DNA from: Leptospiraceae bacterium
GTDB lineage: Bacteria; Spirochaetota; Leptospiria; Leptospirales; Leptonemataceae
Reading direction: 5' to 3'
DNA length: 39,018 bases
NCBI GenBank assembly: GCA_002717505.1
Contig: PBEB01000070.1
Span: forward strand, 1-39,018
Each line of letters begins with the position of its first letter. Position 1 is the stretch's first letter. The translations under genes and the position numbers were made by a program. Under the pieces are notes generated by a model. That model had not been told where the DNA came from, did no database searches, and saw only the letters and a program-made list of their open reading frames with translations. Below are positions 1-8,634 of the stretch, piece by piece.

Positions 1-42
1 ATGGCTTCGGCCATTCGCACCATGTTGTCCCGGGATGAATAG
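1..42 (+). CDS. C-terminal end of a truncated upstream gene, possibly flhG
   Basis: Frame 1 is open from the window edge to a TAG at 40-42, leaving 13 residues that end in LSRDE. The stop lies 8 bases before the ATG of fliA, as expected for the last codons of a gene in the same operon. In Leptospira-type spirochaetes the gene before fliA is usually flhG (a MinD-like ATPase for flagellar number), so that identity is inferred from position only. Thirteen residues are too few to recognise a family. Confidence 0.45.
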   Translation: MASAIRTMLSRDE

Positions 43-50
43 CCTGTCGA

Positions 51-848
51 ATGTCAAAGATCTACGAAAAATATAAAGACGAAGACGAACAATCCCTGTG
101 GCAGCGATATCGCAAAGAAGGGCTGCCAGAGCTGCGGGATTTCTTTGCCGAAAAGTACGCTCCGCTGGTGAAATACGTAGCCGGCAAGGTAGCTATTGGC
201 ATGCCTCAGAACGTAGAGTTCGATGATCTGGTAAGCTATGGTTCTTTTGGTCTATTGGATGCCATCGAAAAGTTCGATCCCAATCGTGACATTAAATTCA
301 AAACATATGCGATGACTCGTATTCGCGGAGCTATCTTTGATGAGCTTCGCAGTATTGACTGGATTCCGCGTAGTATTCGTCAGAAAGCTCGCCAGGTTGA
401 GGAAATCATATCTCAACTGGAAAACAAACTGGGTCATACCGTAGAGGATGAAGACATTGCCAAGGAGATGGGGATCTCCGTGGATGAGCTTCAAAGCCTG
501 CTCACAAAGATTTCCGGTACTTCCATCATCTCTCTGAACGATATCTGGTATATGGGCGACGATAACGATGAAGTTTCCTTTATGGAAACCCTGGAAAGTC
601 CTCAGAATCTAAATCCAGATTCGCTCATTGAAAAAGAAGAGATCAAGAGTGTAATCGTTGAAGCCATTAAAACTCTTCCTGATAAAGAGAAAAAAGTCAT
701 CGTTCTTTATTACTACGAAGATCTTACTCTGAAAGAGATCGGCGAAGTTCTGGAAGTAACCGAATCTCGAATATCCCAGCTCCATACCAAAGCCATCATG
801 CGTCTTCGAGGCAAGCTCGTTCGCATGAAGAATGCTCTAAAAAAATAA
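51..848 (+). CDS. fliA: RNA polymerase sigma-28 factor for motility (FliA/WhiG family)
   Basis: This 265-residue protein is the alternative sigma factor that directs RNA polymerase to late flagellar promoters. Sigma region 2 spans about residues 34-105 and includes the conserved stretch around [16 protein letters not shown] and the promoter-melting part around [18 protein letters not shown]. Region 3 follows at about 112-155, and region 4 with its helix-turn-helix ([20 protein letters not shown]) is at about 205-255. The length is typical of the family and no anti-sigma or extra domain is fused. The ATG at 51 closely follows the stop of the preceding gene, so translation is probably coupled. 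Likely targets inside this window are flaG and the two flagellin genes, whose upstream regions carry sigma-28-like sites. The gene could be called whiG in some annotations. Confidence 0.95.
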   Translation: MSKIYEKYKDEDEQSLWQRYRKEGLPELRDFFAEKYAPLVKYVAGKVAIGMPQNVEFDDLVSYGSFGLLDAIEKFDPNRDIKFKTYAMTRIRGAIFDELRSIDWIPRSIRQKARQVEEIISQLENKLGHTVEDEDIAKEMGISVDELQSLLTKISGTSIISLNDIWYMGDDNDEVSFMETLESPQNLNPDSLIEKEEIKSVIVEAIKTLPDKEKKVIVLYYYEDLTLKEIGEVLEVTESRISQLHTKAIMRLRGKLVRMKNALKK

Positions 849-1336
849 TCCTCCTCTCAGGCGCATTCAACCTCTCGAGTCTCATAGCCACTCGCTTTCA
901 TATCCTGATTTCCTGCTCTAGAAAAAACATACCATAAAATGGATGGACCCGATTCGCGGTCGCCATAAATGAACCATGCAGTTGGTCGGGCATTTCGATT
1001 GATTTCGCTTAGAATATAATAAAGGAAAGGTTACCGAGCCGACGCCTGATTGGCTGCTACCAGGTCACAGGGTGGGGCGGGCTCCTGCCCTTCGCTGGAA
1101 TGAAGTAAATGTAAGATTTCGGGAACCGACTTCTGATCGCTAGAGTCAGGGGCACATCAACTTAATTCCTGGATGGCACAAAGTGACCACAGGACTGCGA
1201 ACCAGGTAAATGGAAATCAGTCCAGGGCCTCCTTCTTCCGAGCAAGCGCCATGATACAATGCATATAGCATTACACATGCAGACTGGCTACTGCGGCAAG
1301 CGTAGTGCGAACGTTGACCACGGGAGGAATCCTCTT
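849..1336. other. Intergenic region between fliA and the convergent histidine kinase gene
   Basis: These 488 bases separate two convergent genes. I found no convincing open frame, tRNA, repeat or strong intrinsic terminator for either gene. The length is large for a convergent junction, so a decayed gene is possible, but nothing recognisable remains. Confidence 0.4.
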
Positions 1337-4219
1337 TTATTTCCCCTGAGCTGCGAGGGTATCAGAGATTCGCTCTCGTAAATCTTTGCGCGTAAAGGGC
1401 TTTCGCAGGTAAGAATCAAACACACCTTGCTCCATCCAGCCCTTTAAATGATCATGATCATGAGCTGTCACTGCTATAACCGGAGGGAGGACATCCAGAA
1501 TTCTCTCTCGCCAGCCTGCAATCAACGAGGCACCATTCTTCCCTTCCAGTTCTATGTCAGCCAGGATGATATCGTAAGTATTCTTTGAAATTTTTTGCTG
1601 GGCCTCTTCAGCATTGGCTGCCCGGTCCAATCGATATCCTTTTCCATCCAGAAAACGGTGCACCAGATTTGCCAGTAGATCCGAGTCTTCGATATGTAGC
1701 ACTCGAAGCTGATCTCGCGATTCGATGTTGTCCTTGCTGATCTCTTCTGAGTCGATACTCGCTTCGGCTGCATCTTTGCTGGAACCGGAATTCCTGATCG
1801 AAGTAACAGGCAAATGTACCTCAAACCTTGTACCCACGGGACGCTCTGTGTCCACGGCTATGAAACCTCCAGTGCCAGTTAATAGAAGCTGCGAAAGATA
1901 CATTCCCAGCCCGGCGCCTTTTTCTCCTTCTGTTCCAACCCGTGGCTGCAGTCTTCTTTCCGGATCTAGAAGCTGCCTGGCACGATCGGCGCTCATTCCA
2001 ACGCCAGTATCATCGATGCGAATGAGCAGAGTTTTGCCCTGGATGAGCGTATGGATTCTAACTTCTCCGCCCTGGTCAGTGTATTTGATGGCATTCATGG
2101 CAATGTTGCGTATCACTACTTCCAGAGAATGAGGATCCACGGCTACCAGGCAGTCCTCGTAGGGAAGCTCCATGGTCAGGTCCACTCCCTTCTGTTCACT
2201 GCGAAATTGAATATCTTTTGCAACTCGCAGAAGGCTGGTTCGGACATCGGTTTCAAGACTCTCGGTTCGCTCCGAGGCCGATGCTCTTGCCCACTCCAGG
2301 AGCCTTTGCAGAAGATCCATAGCATCCTGCAGCCCTCCCCGCAGTAAATTAAGCTCATGGCCCTGGAGAGTTTCATCGTTTCTGTACAGATGATCCAGGA
2401 GCGTATAGCTAGTGGCCAGAGGGCCTCTCAAATCATGACTGAGAACCGAAAGCACAATCCTTTGAAATTCCTGATGACGAAAGGACCTTTGATTCGCATC
2501 CACAAGATCGCCCACCATGTTCGCATTTCGCAGAGCAAGAAGAATATAGGGCGGAATGCTCCTGAGGATTTCTCCTGTGTTTTCGGAAAAAGGTCGGGTT
2601 GCCTCTCTCTGAAGAAAAACCAAGGCTCTCAAAGTATCTCCTTCGCGCACCGGAATACAGATTGATGAAGGCAGGTCGTAGGGGTGCGGCCAGGAACCTA
2701 GCACCGGATCGTCATCGTCGGGACTACAGGGAAATTGAAGGTTGAGGAGTTCTTCCGGTCCAGGCTCGAATGGTATTGAGCCTGTTTCCGAATAGGGCGC
2801 AGAATAGAGGGTCTGATTATCCGGGATGTAGATGGAGAGTCTCTCCAGATGGAAGGCCTCTCGCATGGATTGAAAAAGATTGAGCGATATTGTTGCCGGG
2901 GAATCGCATCCGATCAGGGACCGGGCCACATTACTTAGAATCTCCGCTGCCCTGAGCGACGCTGTGACCCGGGCCTGTTCCTGCCTGGCTCGGGAAGCCC
3001 CGTAGGCCAGAGCTGACACATGGCCCATCAGAAAAAACAGCAGCCCTAGAGAAACAAGGTAAGGGCTTTGAATCGCATTCAATTCAACAAGAATGTCATG
3101 AAGCACAAAAACGGTGAGGGCCAGGAATCCAATACCTATGAGTGCTGCTGTGGTTCCATTTTCTCTTCGTCCCAGGTAAATGGCTCGGCCTGCCACGAGC
3201 AGCGTTGCGAGCAGGAAAAGATGATTTGTAGGATTGATCTGCGAAAATAGCGCCGGTGGTAGAACCAGAACCGCTGTTGCGAACAGTAAGAACACCGAAG
3301 TGATCACCCGCAGTGCAATGCGATGAATGCGGCCCGGAAAAAGATGATTGAGCGAGTGTAAGAATGCAGCCGGAGAGAGCAGGATCCCCAGGTATTCGAA
3401 CCGGTAGTACACACCAAAGGGTAAGTCCGGAAGAATTAGCAGGATCGGATGCGAATTTGTGGATATTTGCCGCAGCAGTGCAAACAGAGCAAAGAATCCG
3501 AAGTAAAGAGACGCTCTGTCTTCGCGGTTCAAACCAAATAGCAAAAAGGAGAAGCTGGTAGCCAGAAGAAGCATCCCGGCCATGAGACTGTCCACTAAGA
3601 GAGCTCGATGAAGGTAATCTTCTGCTTCCTCAAGAGTTCCAATCCTGGGAGCGTTCCACATTCCTCCGGATTTATCGTGCCCGTTGGATATCTGGATTAG
3701 AATGTGAAGCTGCGAAGTTTCCGGCAACGAAACCACCAGGGGCCGCATCTCCGCTTCTTGCTTCTCTGGATCCAGGCTGACGGTACCATTGGAGCCAAGT
3801 TTCTCTCCGTTGACCCAGAGTGAGAAAGCGGTTCCTTGATAGGGCATAAAGAGACCGAGATCCAGAGCAACTTCGGGGAGATTGATGGAAAGCCTGTAGG
3901 TTCCTGCGCCTGTGCCTGGTAGCGGTCCATTCTTTCCTTTATATGAAGTCCAGGGCCCCGGAACTGTCTGAAGTGAACAGTCTGGAGGAATGCCGTGGGA
4001 AAAATCTGATTCTAGTAGCAGTCGATCCGGGCAAAAGATCCAATTGCCGGACAGGGCCATGGTTCCGGTGGACTCAATGGACCCAATATCCCGCTGGGCT
4101 CCATCATTGCTGGACGGGAGTGCTTCAATGGCACCTGTGCAGGAAAACATCAGCGCCGCAATAATGATGGCAAATCTGTGCATAATGTGGCAGGCAGTAT
4201 TTCGCCGGAGATTTTTCAA
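1337..4219 (-). CDS. Hybrid histidine kinase with 7TMR-DISM sensor and C-terminal receiver
   Basis: This 960-residue membrane protein should autophosphorylate on a histidine and pass phosphate to its own receiver. In order it has an N-terminal signal segment with a possible lipobox ending at Cys27, a periplasmic 7TMR-DISM extracellular domain (about 45-200), seven hydrophobic segments (about 205-410), a GAF-like region (about 425-565), HisKA with the H-box SHDLRGPL (His595), an HATPase domain with N-box Asn709, G1 box DDTGVG and G2 box GAGLGM, and a receiver (about 838-955) with Asp888 and Lys940. All key residues are present. The start used is a TTG; an ATG at 4183 would begin just before the hydrophobic segment but gives a very short signal peptide, and neither has a clear ribosome binding site. 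It lies between fliA and flaG, but the opposite orientation argues against a shared operon. The ligand is unknown. Confidence 0.9.
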   Translation of the reverse strand: MKNLRRNTACHIMHRFAIIIAALMFSCTGAIEALPSSNDGAQRDIGSIESTGTMALSGNWIFCPDRLLLESDFSHGIPPDCSLQTVPGPWTSYKGKNGPLPGTGAGTYRLSINLPEVALDLGLFMPYQGTAFSLWVNGEKLGSNGTVSLDPEKQEAEMRPLVVSLPETSQLHILIQISNGHDKSGGMWNAPRIGTLEEAEDYLHRALLVDSLMAGMLLLATSFSFLLFGLNREDRASLYFGFFALFALLRQISTNSHPILLILPDLPFGVYYRFEYLGILLSPAAFLHSLNHLFPGRIHRIALRVITSVFLLFATAVLVLPPALFSQINPTNHLFLLATLLVAGRAIYLGRRENGTTAALIGIGFLALTVFVLHDILVELNAIQSPYLVSLGLLFFLMGHVSALAYGASRARQEQARVTASLRAAEILSNVARSLIGCDSPATISLNLFQSMREAFHLERLSIYIPDNQTLYSAPYSETGSIPFEPGPEELLNLQFPCSPDDDDPVLGSWPHPYDLPSSICIPVREGDTLRALVFLQREATRPFSENTGEILRSIPPYILLALRNANMVGDLVDANQRSFRHQEFQRIVLSVLSHDLRGPLATSYTLLDHLYRNDETLQGHELNLLRGGLQDAMDLLQRLLEWARASASERTESLETDVRTSLLRVAKDIQFRSEQKGVDLTMELPYEDCLVAVDPHSLEVVIRNIAMNAIKYTDQGGEVRIHTLIQGKTLLIRIDDTGVGMSADRARQLLDPERRLQPRVGTEGEKGAGLGMYLSQLLLTGTGGFIAVDTERPVGTRFEVHLPVTSIRNSGSSKDAAEASIDSEEISKDNIESRDQLRVLHIEDSDLLANLVHRFLDGKGYRLDRAANAEEAQQKISKNTYDIILADIELEGKNGASLIAGWRERILDVLPPVIAVTAHDHDHLKGWMEQGVFDSYLRKPFTRKDLRERISDTLAAQGK

Positions 4220-4349
4220 AAGTCAATGGAAAGGCGGCCATCCGGAGCAATAAATCACAAATGGTTCGGAGGCCCGATGTCCTGGGTGGAATGGGACTTG
4301 TAGTGGGGATTCCGGCCAAACTAAAGCCAGATCCTCCACTTTTCCCGGG

Positions 4350-4370
4350 AATATTTGTATCTGAAATATT
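4350..4370. other. AT-rich dyad upstream of flaG
   Basis: AATATTT (4350-4356) and AAATATT (4364-4370) form an inverted repeat with a 7-base loop, and CCCG/CGGG bases outside it can extend the stem. It sits between the divergent kinase and flaG genes, just upstream of the candidate flaG promoter. There is no T-tract, so an operator is more likely than a terminator. This is inference. Confidence 0.3.
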
Positions 4371-4381
4371 TGCTCGGGCAT

Positions 4382-4408
4382 TAAGTAGGTGTATCCAATT
4401 GCCGAATG
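4382..4408 (+). promoter_or_regulatory. Sigma-28-type promoter of flaG
   Basis: TAAG (4382-4385) is followed by exactly 15 bases and then GCCGAATG (4401-4408). The known FliA consensus is TAAA-N15-GCCGATAA, so the -35 matches 3 of 4 and the first five bases of the -10 are exact. The site ends 20 bases before the flaG ATG, and a GAGG ribosome binding site at 4417-4420 follows. The sigma factor itself is encoded at 51-848. Confidence 0.6.
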
Positions 4409-4428
4409 CTATTAATGAGGTATAGCCT

Positions 4429-4794
4429 ATGGACACCATGCAGGTAAATGGCATTCACAACAACGGCAACGGCGCCCGTCAGCAGGCTTTCCAGATTTCT
4501 AGAACGGAACTGGCAAGAAAACTGCAGACCGGTGAGCATCAGGATGTAGCCGATACTCCAGAGAATCGGCAAAACGTACAAAAAGCGATTGATGCCCTGG
4601 ATATGTTTTCCAGTGACAAGAATACAAACACTCGCTTTCAATACGCAGTTCATGATGAAACCGGAACAATTCAGGTAAAGTTGTATAACTATCTGACCGG
4701 AGAAGTTGTTCAAGAGATTCCTTCTTCCAAGTTATTGGAATTTGCATCTCATATGCAGGAAATCTCAGGATTGTTACTAAACGAGCAAGCCTGA
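4429..4794 (+). CDS. flaG: FlaG family flagellar protein
   Basis: This 121-residue soluble protein matches the FlaG family in its C-terminal half: a segment of the form FQYAVHDETGTIQVKLYNYL, then TGEVVQEIPSSKLLEF and a terminal GLLLNEQA. FlaG proteins affect flagellar filament length or assembly in other bacteria. The role in spirochaetes is less clear, because their filaments lie in the periplasm. The N-terminal 40 residues are Asn/Gln-rich and look disordered, as is usual for the family. The ATG at 4429 has GAGG eight bases upstream; a second ATG four codons in is possible. A sigma-28-type promoter sits directly upstream, so it is probably a late flagellar gene expressed separately from the genes around it. 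Confidence 0.88.
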   Translation: MDTMQVNGIHNNGNGARQQAFQISRTELARKLQTGEHQDVADTPENRQNVQKAIDALDMFSSDKNTNTRFQYAVHDETGTIQVKLYNYLTGEVVQEIPSSKLLEFASHMQEISGLLLNEQA

Positions 4795-4795
4795 T

Positions 4796-4829
4796 CCCTC
4801 TCCCTGCCCGGGAGGGGGCCAGGATTTTT
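4796..4829 (+). terminator. Hairpin after flaG, possible intrinsic terminator
   Basis: A 9-bp GC-rich stem (4796-4804 with 4810-4818, one G-T pair, 5-base loop) begins one base after the flaG stop. Five T residues follow at 4825-4829, but six bases separate them from the stem, which weakens the call. Confidence 0.4.
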
Positions 4830-4866
4830 GTTTGCCAGGTTCTGATGCATTTATCAGAATCCCTGG

Positions 4867-5832
4867 ATGCGCATAAGTGTAATTATCCCTACCTTGAATG
4901 AACAGGAGGACCTGCCCGTTCTCCTGGATTCTCTTTCCAAACAGACTTTGCAGGACTTTGAAGTCATCGTGGCCGATGCCGGATCCACCGATGACACAGT
5001 TAAACTTGCGAAAAAGCATAAAGCCAGAGTTGTGCCTGGAGGTATGCCCGGTGTAGGTCGGAATCGTGGAGCAGAAGTCGCGAAGGGAGACTTTCTTTTT
5101 TTCTTCGATGCTGATGTTTCGCTGCCTCCGGATTTCCTGGAAAAGGCAGATAAAGAAATGCAGGACCGCTTTCTTGATCTCGCTACCTGCGAATTTCATC
5201 CAGATTCGCAGTTGAAGCTAGACGAAATCATGTTTCGCTTCGCCAACCTTTCTGTAAAATTGAATCAGGACATGAATCCGCGAGCTGCAGGATTTTGTAT
5301 TTTCATCGCTCGTAGGCTTTTTGAGCGAGTGGGAGGATTCGATGAGACTCTCAAACTGGCAGAAGACCACGATCTTGTTCAGCGCGCTTCTAAATATCGG
5401 CCACTGCGAGTACTGGAAAGCACACATTTGAATGTCAGCGTTCGAAGACTTGAGAAGGAAGGTCGCTTTTCTCTCATACAGAAATACTTCAAAGTGGAAA
5501 TGCATCTGCTGTTCAAGGGAAACGTCAAAGAAGACATAGTAGATTATGAGTTTGGTAACTTTGCCAAAAAATCTGAGAACACAAAGTGGTTGGATGACCT
5601 GGAAAAGAAAATCATACAGATGGAAAAGGCCTATGGCAAACTTGCTGGACCCAGGGATAAGCCGGAAGGCGATGGAAACAAACCCAGCAAAGAAAAGAAT
5701 GATCTCTTTGAAAAAATGAAGGCCGGCCTGGATACACTCATTGATGCGTTCACGAATTCACCGGAAGATAGCGTGGCTTCCGATAAGAAAGGTAAGACAG
5801 ATACAGGAAAATCAGGGAAGGCGAAAAAGTAG
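4867..5832 (+). CDS. Family 2 glycosyltransferase
   Basis: This 321-residue protein should transfer a sugar from an activated donor to a lipid, glycan or protein. The GT-A fold signature starts at once: ISVIIPTLNEQEDLPVLLDS, then VIVADAGSTDDT for nucleotide binding and FFDADVSLP containing the Asp-X-Asp metal motif. RNRGA precedes it as in the family, and a GFDETLKLAEDHDLVQR segment matches the usual acceptor/catalytic region. Residues from about 235 onward are highly charged, Lys/Glu/Asp-rich and probably disordered. No membrane segment is evident. The start ATG lacks a strong ribosome binding site. It follows flaG by about 70 bases in the same direction, which could hint at flagellin or surface glycosylation, but a hairpin lies between them and the acceptor cannot be told from sequence. 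Confidence 0.85.
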   Translation: MRISVIIPTLNEQEDLPVLLDSLSKQTLQDFEVIVADAGSTDDTVKLAKKHKARVVPGGMPGVGRNRGAEVAKGDFLFFFDADVSLPPDFLEKADKEMQDRFLDLATCEFHPDSQLKLDEIMFRFANLSVKLNQDMNPRAAGFCIFIARRLFERVGGFDETLKLAEDHDLVQRASKYRPLRVLESTHLNVSVRRLEKEGRFSLIQKYFKVEMHLLFKGNVKEDIVDYEFGNFAKKSENTKWLDDLEKKIIQMEKAYGKLAGPRDKPEGDGNKPSKEKNDLFEKMKAGLDTLIDAFTNSPEDSVASDKKGKTDTGKSGKAKK

Positions 5833-6067
5833 CCCCCAAGAAATTCCTGGAAGAGTAGAGAACTTCAATAGAGCTCGGTTGCCCGAAGCGCTCAGTGGTG
5901 GGCCGATCGCTTTGAGGCGTTCCACCGTTCAGAGGAAAAACCAGTCGGAGTCATGGTCGATAGATTCTGGCTCGAGGCATAACCTTTCGTCGGCTGAAAC
6001 TGCAGCCCAGAAGGCTTAACAGGGAATAATTCCGGCGCCAAACCGTGACCAGCGCAGGTTGACCTGG

Positions 6068-6116
6068 CGCTGATCCGTCGCTGATCCGTCGCTGATCCGT
6101 CGCTGATCCGTCGCTG
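6068..6116. repeat. 11-bp tandem repeat, four copies plus part of a fifth
   Basis: The unit CGCTGATCCGT is repeated exactly four times from 6068 to 6111, followed by CGCTG. It lies in the 298-base gap (5833-6130) between the convergent glycosyltransferase and beta-glucosidase genes, 14 bases from the glucosidase stop. I saw no gene in the rest of the gap. Perfect short units suggest recent slippage. Confidence 0.9.
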
Positions 6117-6130
6117 CGGCTAACTCTTTC

Positions 6131-7483
6131 CTAAGTACTCAAGAAATCCTGATACCACAATCCGCTGTCTTTGATGGTTCGCTTCTGAGTTTCAAAATCT
6201 ACATGAACGATTCCAAAGGTTTTATCGTACCCTTCTTTCCATTCCAGATTGTCCAGCAGGCTCCACACGAAGTAACCCTTTAAGTTGATTCCCTCCTGCA
6301 CGGCTTTCAGGCACTGGCTCAGATATTCGTTGATGTATTTTCTTCGACGCTCATCATGAACCTGTCCATCTTGCAGCTTATCATGGTACGCGGCGCCGTT
6401 TTCCGTGATAAACAGGGCTGGTATTTCCGGATAGTCGCCGAACTTCTTTAGTATCTGATAAATCCCGGCTGGATGTACTTCCCAGCCCATGCTTGTGATT
6501 TCAACATCCTTCAGGGGCTTATGCTCCCAGAATTTGAGATAGGGCATCCACCAGGCTGATCGAACTGTCTTGCGGGAATAATGGTTAATGCCCAGAAAAT
6601 CAAATGGATACTGGACCATGTCCATATCATCTGGATGCATGATTGACTCCATTTTTCGCAGGAAGGGTAATTCTTCGGTGGGGTAGCCGCGACCTACAAT
6701 GGGATCTACGTACAATCGATTGAAAAAGGCATCGTGACGTTTAAGTGCGGCTAGATGTCGCGGCGCATTGGATGCTGCTTCGCCGGCCAATGTCGATACC
6801 GTGGTGCCAATCTGAATATCCGAGCGAACGGCTGCCATAGCTCGTGCAGCTTTTCCCTGGGCTACCATGGCAAGGTGGGAAGCCCGGGCGAATTTGCCGG
6901 CCCCCCGTTTCTGAGGAGGAAAGTAGCCAATTCCATAACCCAGAAGCAGAAAAACGAACGGCTCATTCAATATGATCCAATGCTTGACGCGGTCCCCCAA
7001 TTGCTCCACCATCAGTCGAGCATATCCTGCGAAATGGTCGGCGATTTCTCGATTCAGCCATCCGCCCTGCCTTTCCAGGGCCAGCGGCAAGTCCCAGTGA
7101 AACAGAGTGAGATAGGGTTGAATACCATTGGCCAGTAGCTCATCCACCAGGCGATGGTAGAAGTCCAGTCCGGGCCCGTTGATGCCGCCGGCCAGCGTGC
7201 CATCCGGCAAAACCCGGGGCCAGCTCACGGAAAACCGGTAGGCTTGAAGACCCATAGTTTTCATAAGAGCTACGTCCTCTTTCATTCGATGGTAATGATC
7301 GCAGGCCACATTGCCAGTCTGCTTCTTTCGAATCTTGCCCCTGGCTGCGAAATCATCCCAGATGGAAGGCCCTTTTCCATCGGCATCATGGGCCCCTTCA
7401 ATCTGATAGGCAGCTGTGGCGGCACCCCAGACAAAGTCTCCAAAATCAGATGCTCTTAAGTTCTCGGCGCTGGATTGGCTCAT
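6131..7483 (-). CDS. Glycoside hydrolase family 1 beta-glucosidase
   Basis: This 450-residue cytoplasmic enzyme should hydrolyse beta-glucosides or related beta-linked disaccharides by the retaining mechanism. The N-terminal FVWGAATAAYQIEGA motif is the family signature. The acid/base glutamate lies in LNEPF (Glu174) and the nucleophile in ITENGA (Glu361). The glycone-binding residues around YRFSVSWPR, FHWDLP and the late VWSLLDNLEW are present. The length is normal for GH1. The frame stays open upstream to 7999, but the extra 172 codons have no family similarity and are antisense to a credible small membrane-protein gene, so I chose the ATG at 7483. No clear ribosome binding site precedes it. 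It is not linked to a sugar transporter here, so its substrate is not indicated. Confidence 0.93.
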   Translation of the reverse strand: MSQSSAENLRASDFGDFVWGAATAAYQIEGAHDADGKGPSIWDDFAARGKIRKKQTGNVACDHYHRMKEDVALMKTMGLQAYRFSVSWPRVLPDGTLAGGINGPGLDFYHRLVDELLANGIQPYLTLFHWDLPLALERQGGWLNREIADHFAGYARLMVEQLGDRVKHWIILNEPFVFLLLGYGIGYFPPQKRGAGKFARASHLAMVAQGKAARAMAAVRSDIQIGTTVSTLAGEAASNAPRHLAALKRHDAFFNRLYVDPIVGRGYPTEELPFLRKMESIMHPDDMDMVQYPFDFLGINHYSRKTVRSAWWMPYLKFWEHKPLKDVEITSMGWEVHPAGIYQILKKFGDYPEIPALFITENGAAYHDKLQDGQVHDERRRKYINEYLSQCLKAVQEGINLKGYFVWSLLDNLEWKEGYDKTFGIVHVDFETQKRTIKDSGLWYQDFLST

Positions 7484-7618
7484 AGGGACATTACAGTGTA
7501 TTCCACGTGGTTGGCAATCGGTTCGACACTGGATTCGGGCGCGGTGCGAAGGAACGCCGCCAGTGGGAGCTTCGGAATTTGCGTTGCCTGTAATGCTGGA
7601 GTCATGCAGTACTGGTCC

Positions 7619-7945
7619 ATGAGTAAGGGCAAAGCGGGATGGAAGCGATGGACGGTGCGAATTCTCCTGGCGCTCATCGTTTTGATTCTTCCTCCGATCC
7701 TCATCAGCGCCACACTGGTGACTCTCGTCGTGATTCAGGACTACAACGGTATCTGTCCCGGGATTATGGATATCCCTGACTACGAATGCACGATCTGGGA
7801 ATTTGCCGCTCGAAATAGCACCAGCCCCTTCGCGCTTCCCGTCCATATGCTCATTTTCTTGGCCTACTTTGCCATCGCATTTCCCGGTATTACAGCGGTT
7901 CTCATCTGGAAATGGTTCAATGAGAAAGAACGGGTCCAGGGGTGA
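7619..7945 (+). CDS. Small two-helix membrane protein, function unknown
   Basis: From the ATG at 7619 this frame encodes 108 residues: a basic start (MSKGKAGWKRW), a long hydrophobic segment at about 12-36, a polar loop with two cysteines (ICPG and DYECT), and a second hydrophobic segment at about 72-95 ending in a charged tail. This layout is typical of a real inner-membrane protein with a short external loop that could be disulfide-bonded. An ATG at 7604 would add five residues. It is divergent from the beta-glucosidase gene with 135 bases between the starts. I do not recognise a family. The strand opposite is also open but reads as low-quality sequence. Confidence 0.6.
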   Translation: MSKGKAGWKRWTVRILLALIVLILPPILISATLVTLVVIQDYNGICPGIMDIPDYECTIWEFAARNSTSPFALPVHMLIFLAYFAIAFPGITAVLIWKWFNEKERVQG

Positions 7946-7963
7946 AAGTCTCTGCCCGGACAT

Positions 7964-7988
7964 AAAAAAAGGCGACCCGAGGGCCGCC
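7964..7988 (-). terminator. Intrinsic terminator of rpsD
   Basis: On the minus strand a 7-bp stem (GGCGGCC with GGTCGCC, one G-U pair) closes a CTCG loop and is followed directly by seven T residues. It begins 28 bases after the rpsD stop and also faces the end of the small membrane protein gene at 7945. Confidence 0.85.
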
Positions 7989-8016
7989 CTTTCCAGCAAA
8001 GCTGAATGAAAACTCC

Positions 8017-8634
8017 TTACTTGGAGTAAAACTCGATGATTTTCTGAATATTGATCCTGGTCACAGGCACATCATCGGGAGCATTGATGCCCATATACTT
8101 TCCAGACACCCCATCGTCCTGGAGTTCCAGATAAGGGGTAGGGTTGTTGCCAGCAGGTCGTGCTTCTAGCGCGAACTTAACTCGGTCCAACTCTTTGGAA
8201 GCTGGATGAACTCCAATAACCTGTCCCACTTTTACCTGGTAACTGGGAATATCGACGCTCTGTCCATCCACGGTAACGTGACCATGGTTGATAAGCTGTC
8301 GAGCATCGAAGATACTTCGAGCCAGACCCAGACGATAAACCAGAGTCATCAGACGGGATTCCAGCATGAATAGAAAGTTATCCGCTTTGTTTCCCTGAAG
8401 TTTAGAAGATCTCTCAAACGTCTTAAAGAATTGCTTTTCCATCATCCCGTAGGTGAGACGGAGTTTTTGCTTTTCCAGTAGCTGTTCCCCATAAGGCGAT
8501 CGCTTGCGTCGACGGGAACCAGGACGGTGCCCAGGTGCGTAAGGTCGCTTGATGGACGGACATTTTGGATGATTGTAAAGGCAATAACCTACCGTACGGC
8601 AGATCTTATGCTTGGGTTTTCGAATTGTAGCCAT
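8017..8634 (-). CDS. rpsD: 30S ribosomal protein S4
   Basis: This 205-residue protein is S4, which binds 16S rRNA early in assembly of the small subunit. Recognisable parts are the RRPYAPG-like segment ([21 protein letters not shown]), [20 protein letters not shown], and the S4 RNA-binding domain at about 95-160 ([30 protein letters not shown]). It ends in EFYSK as many S4 proteins do. Cys12, Cys18 and Cys25 with His9 and His22 cluster near the N-terminus and could bind zinc, though the spacing is not the classic one. I chose the ATG at 8634, with GAGG just upstream; a TTG at 8643 is possible. The gene stands alone with its own terminator instead of lying beside rpsK and rpoA, so it could be a second S4 copy. 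Confidence 0.93.
   Translation of the reverse strand: MATIRKPKHKICRTVGYCLYNHPKCPSIKRPYAPGHRPGSRRRKRSPYGEQLLEKQKLRLTYGMMEKQFFKTFERSSKLQGNKADNFLFMLESRLMTLVYRLGLARSIFDARQLINHGHVTVDGQSVDIPSYQVKVGQVIGVHPASKELDRVKFALEARPAGNNPTPYLELQDDGVSGKYMGINAPDDVPVTRINIQKIIEFYSK

Noticed and set aside
7484-7999. N-terminal extension of the beta-glucosidase frame by 172 codons
   Set aside because: It shows no GH1 similarity, is rich in His, Arg and Asp as antisense sequence often is, and lies opposite a better small gene. The GH1 domain starts right after the ATG at 7483.
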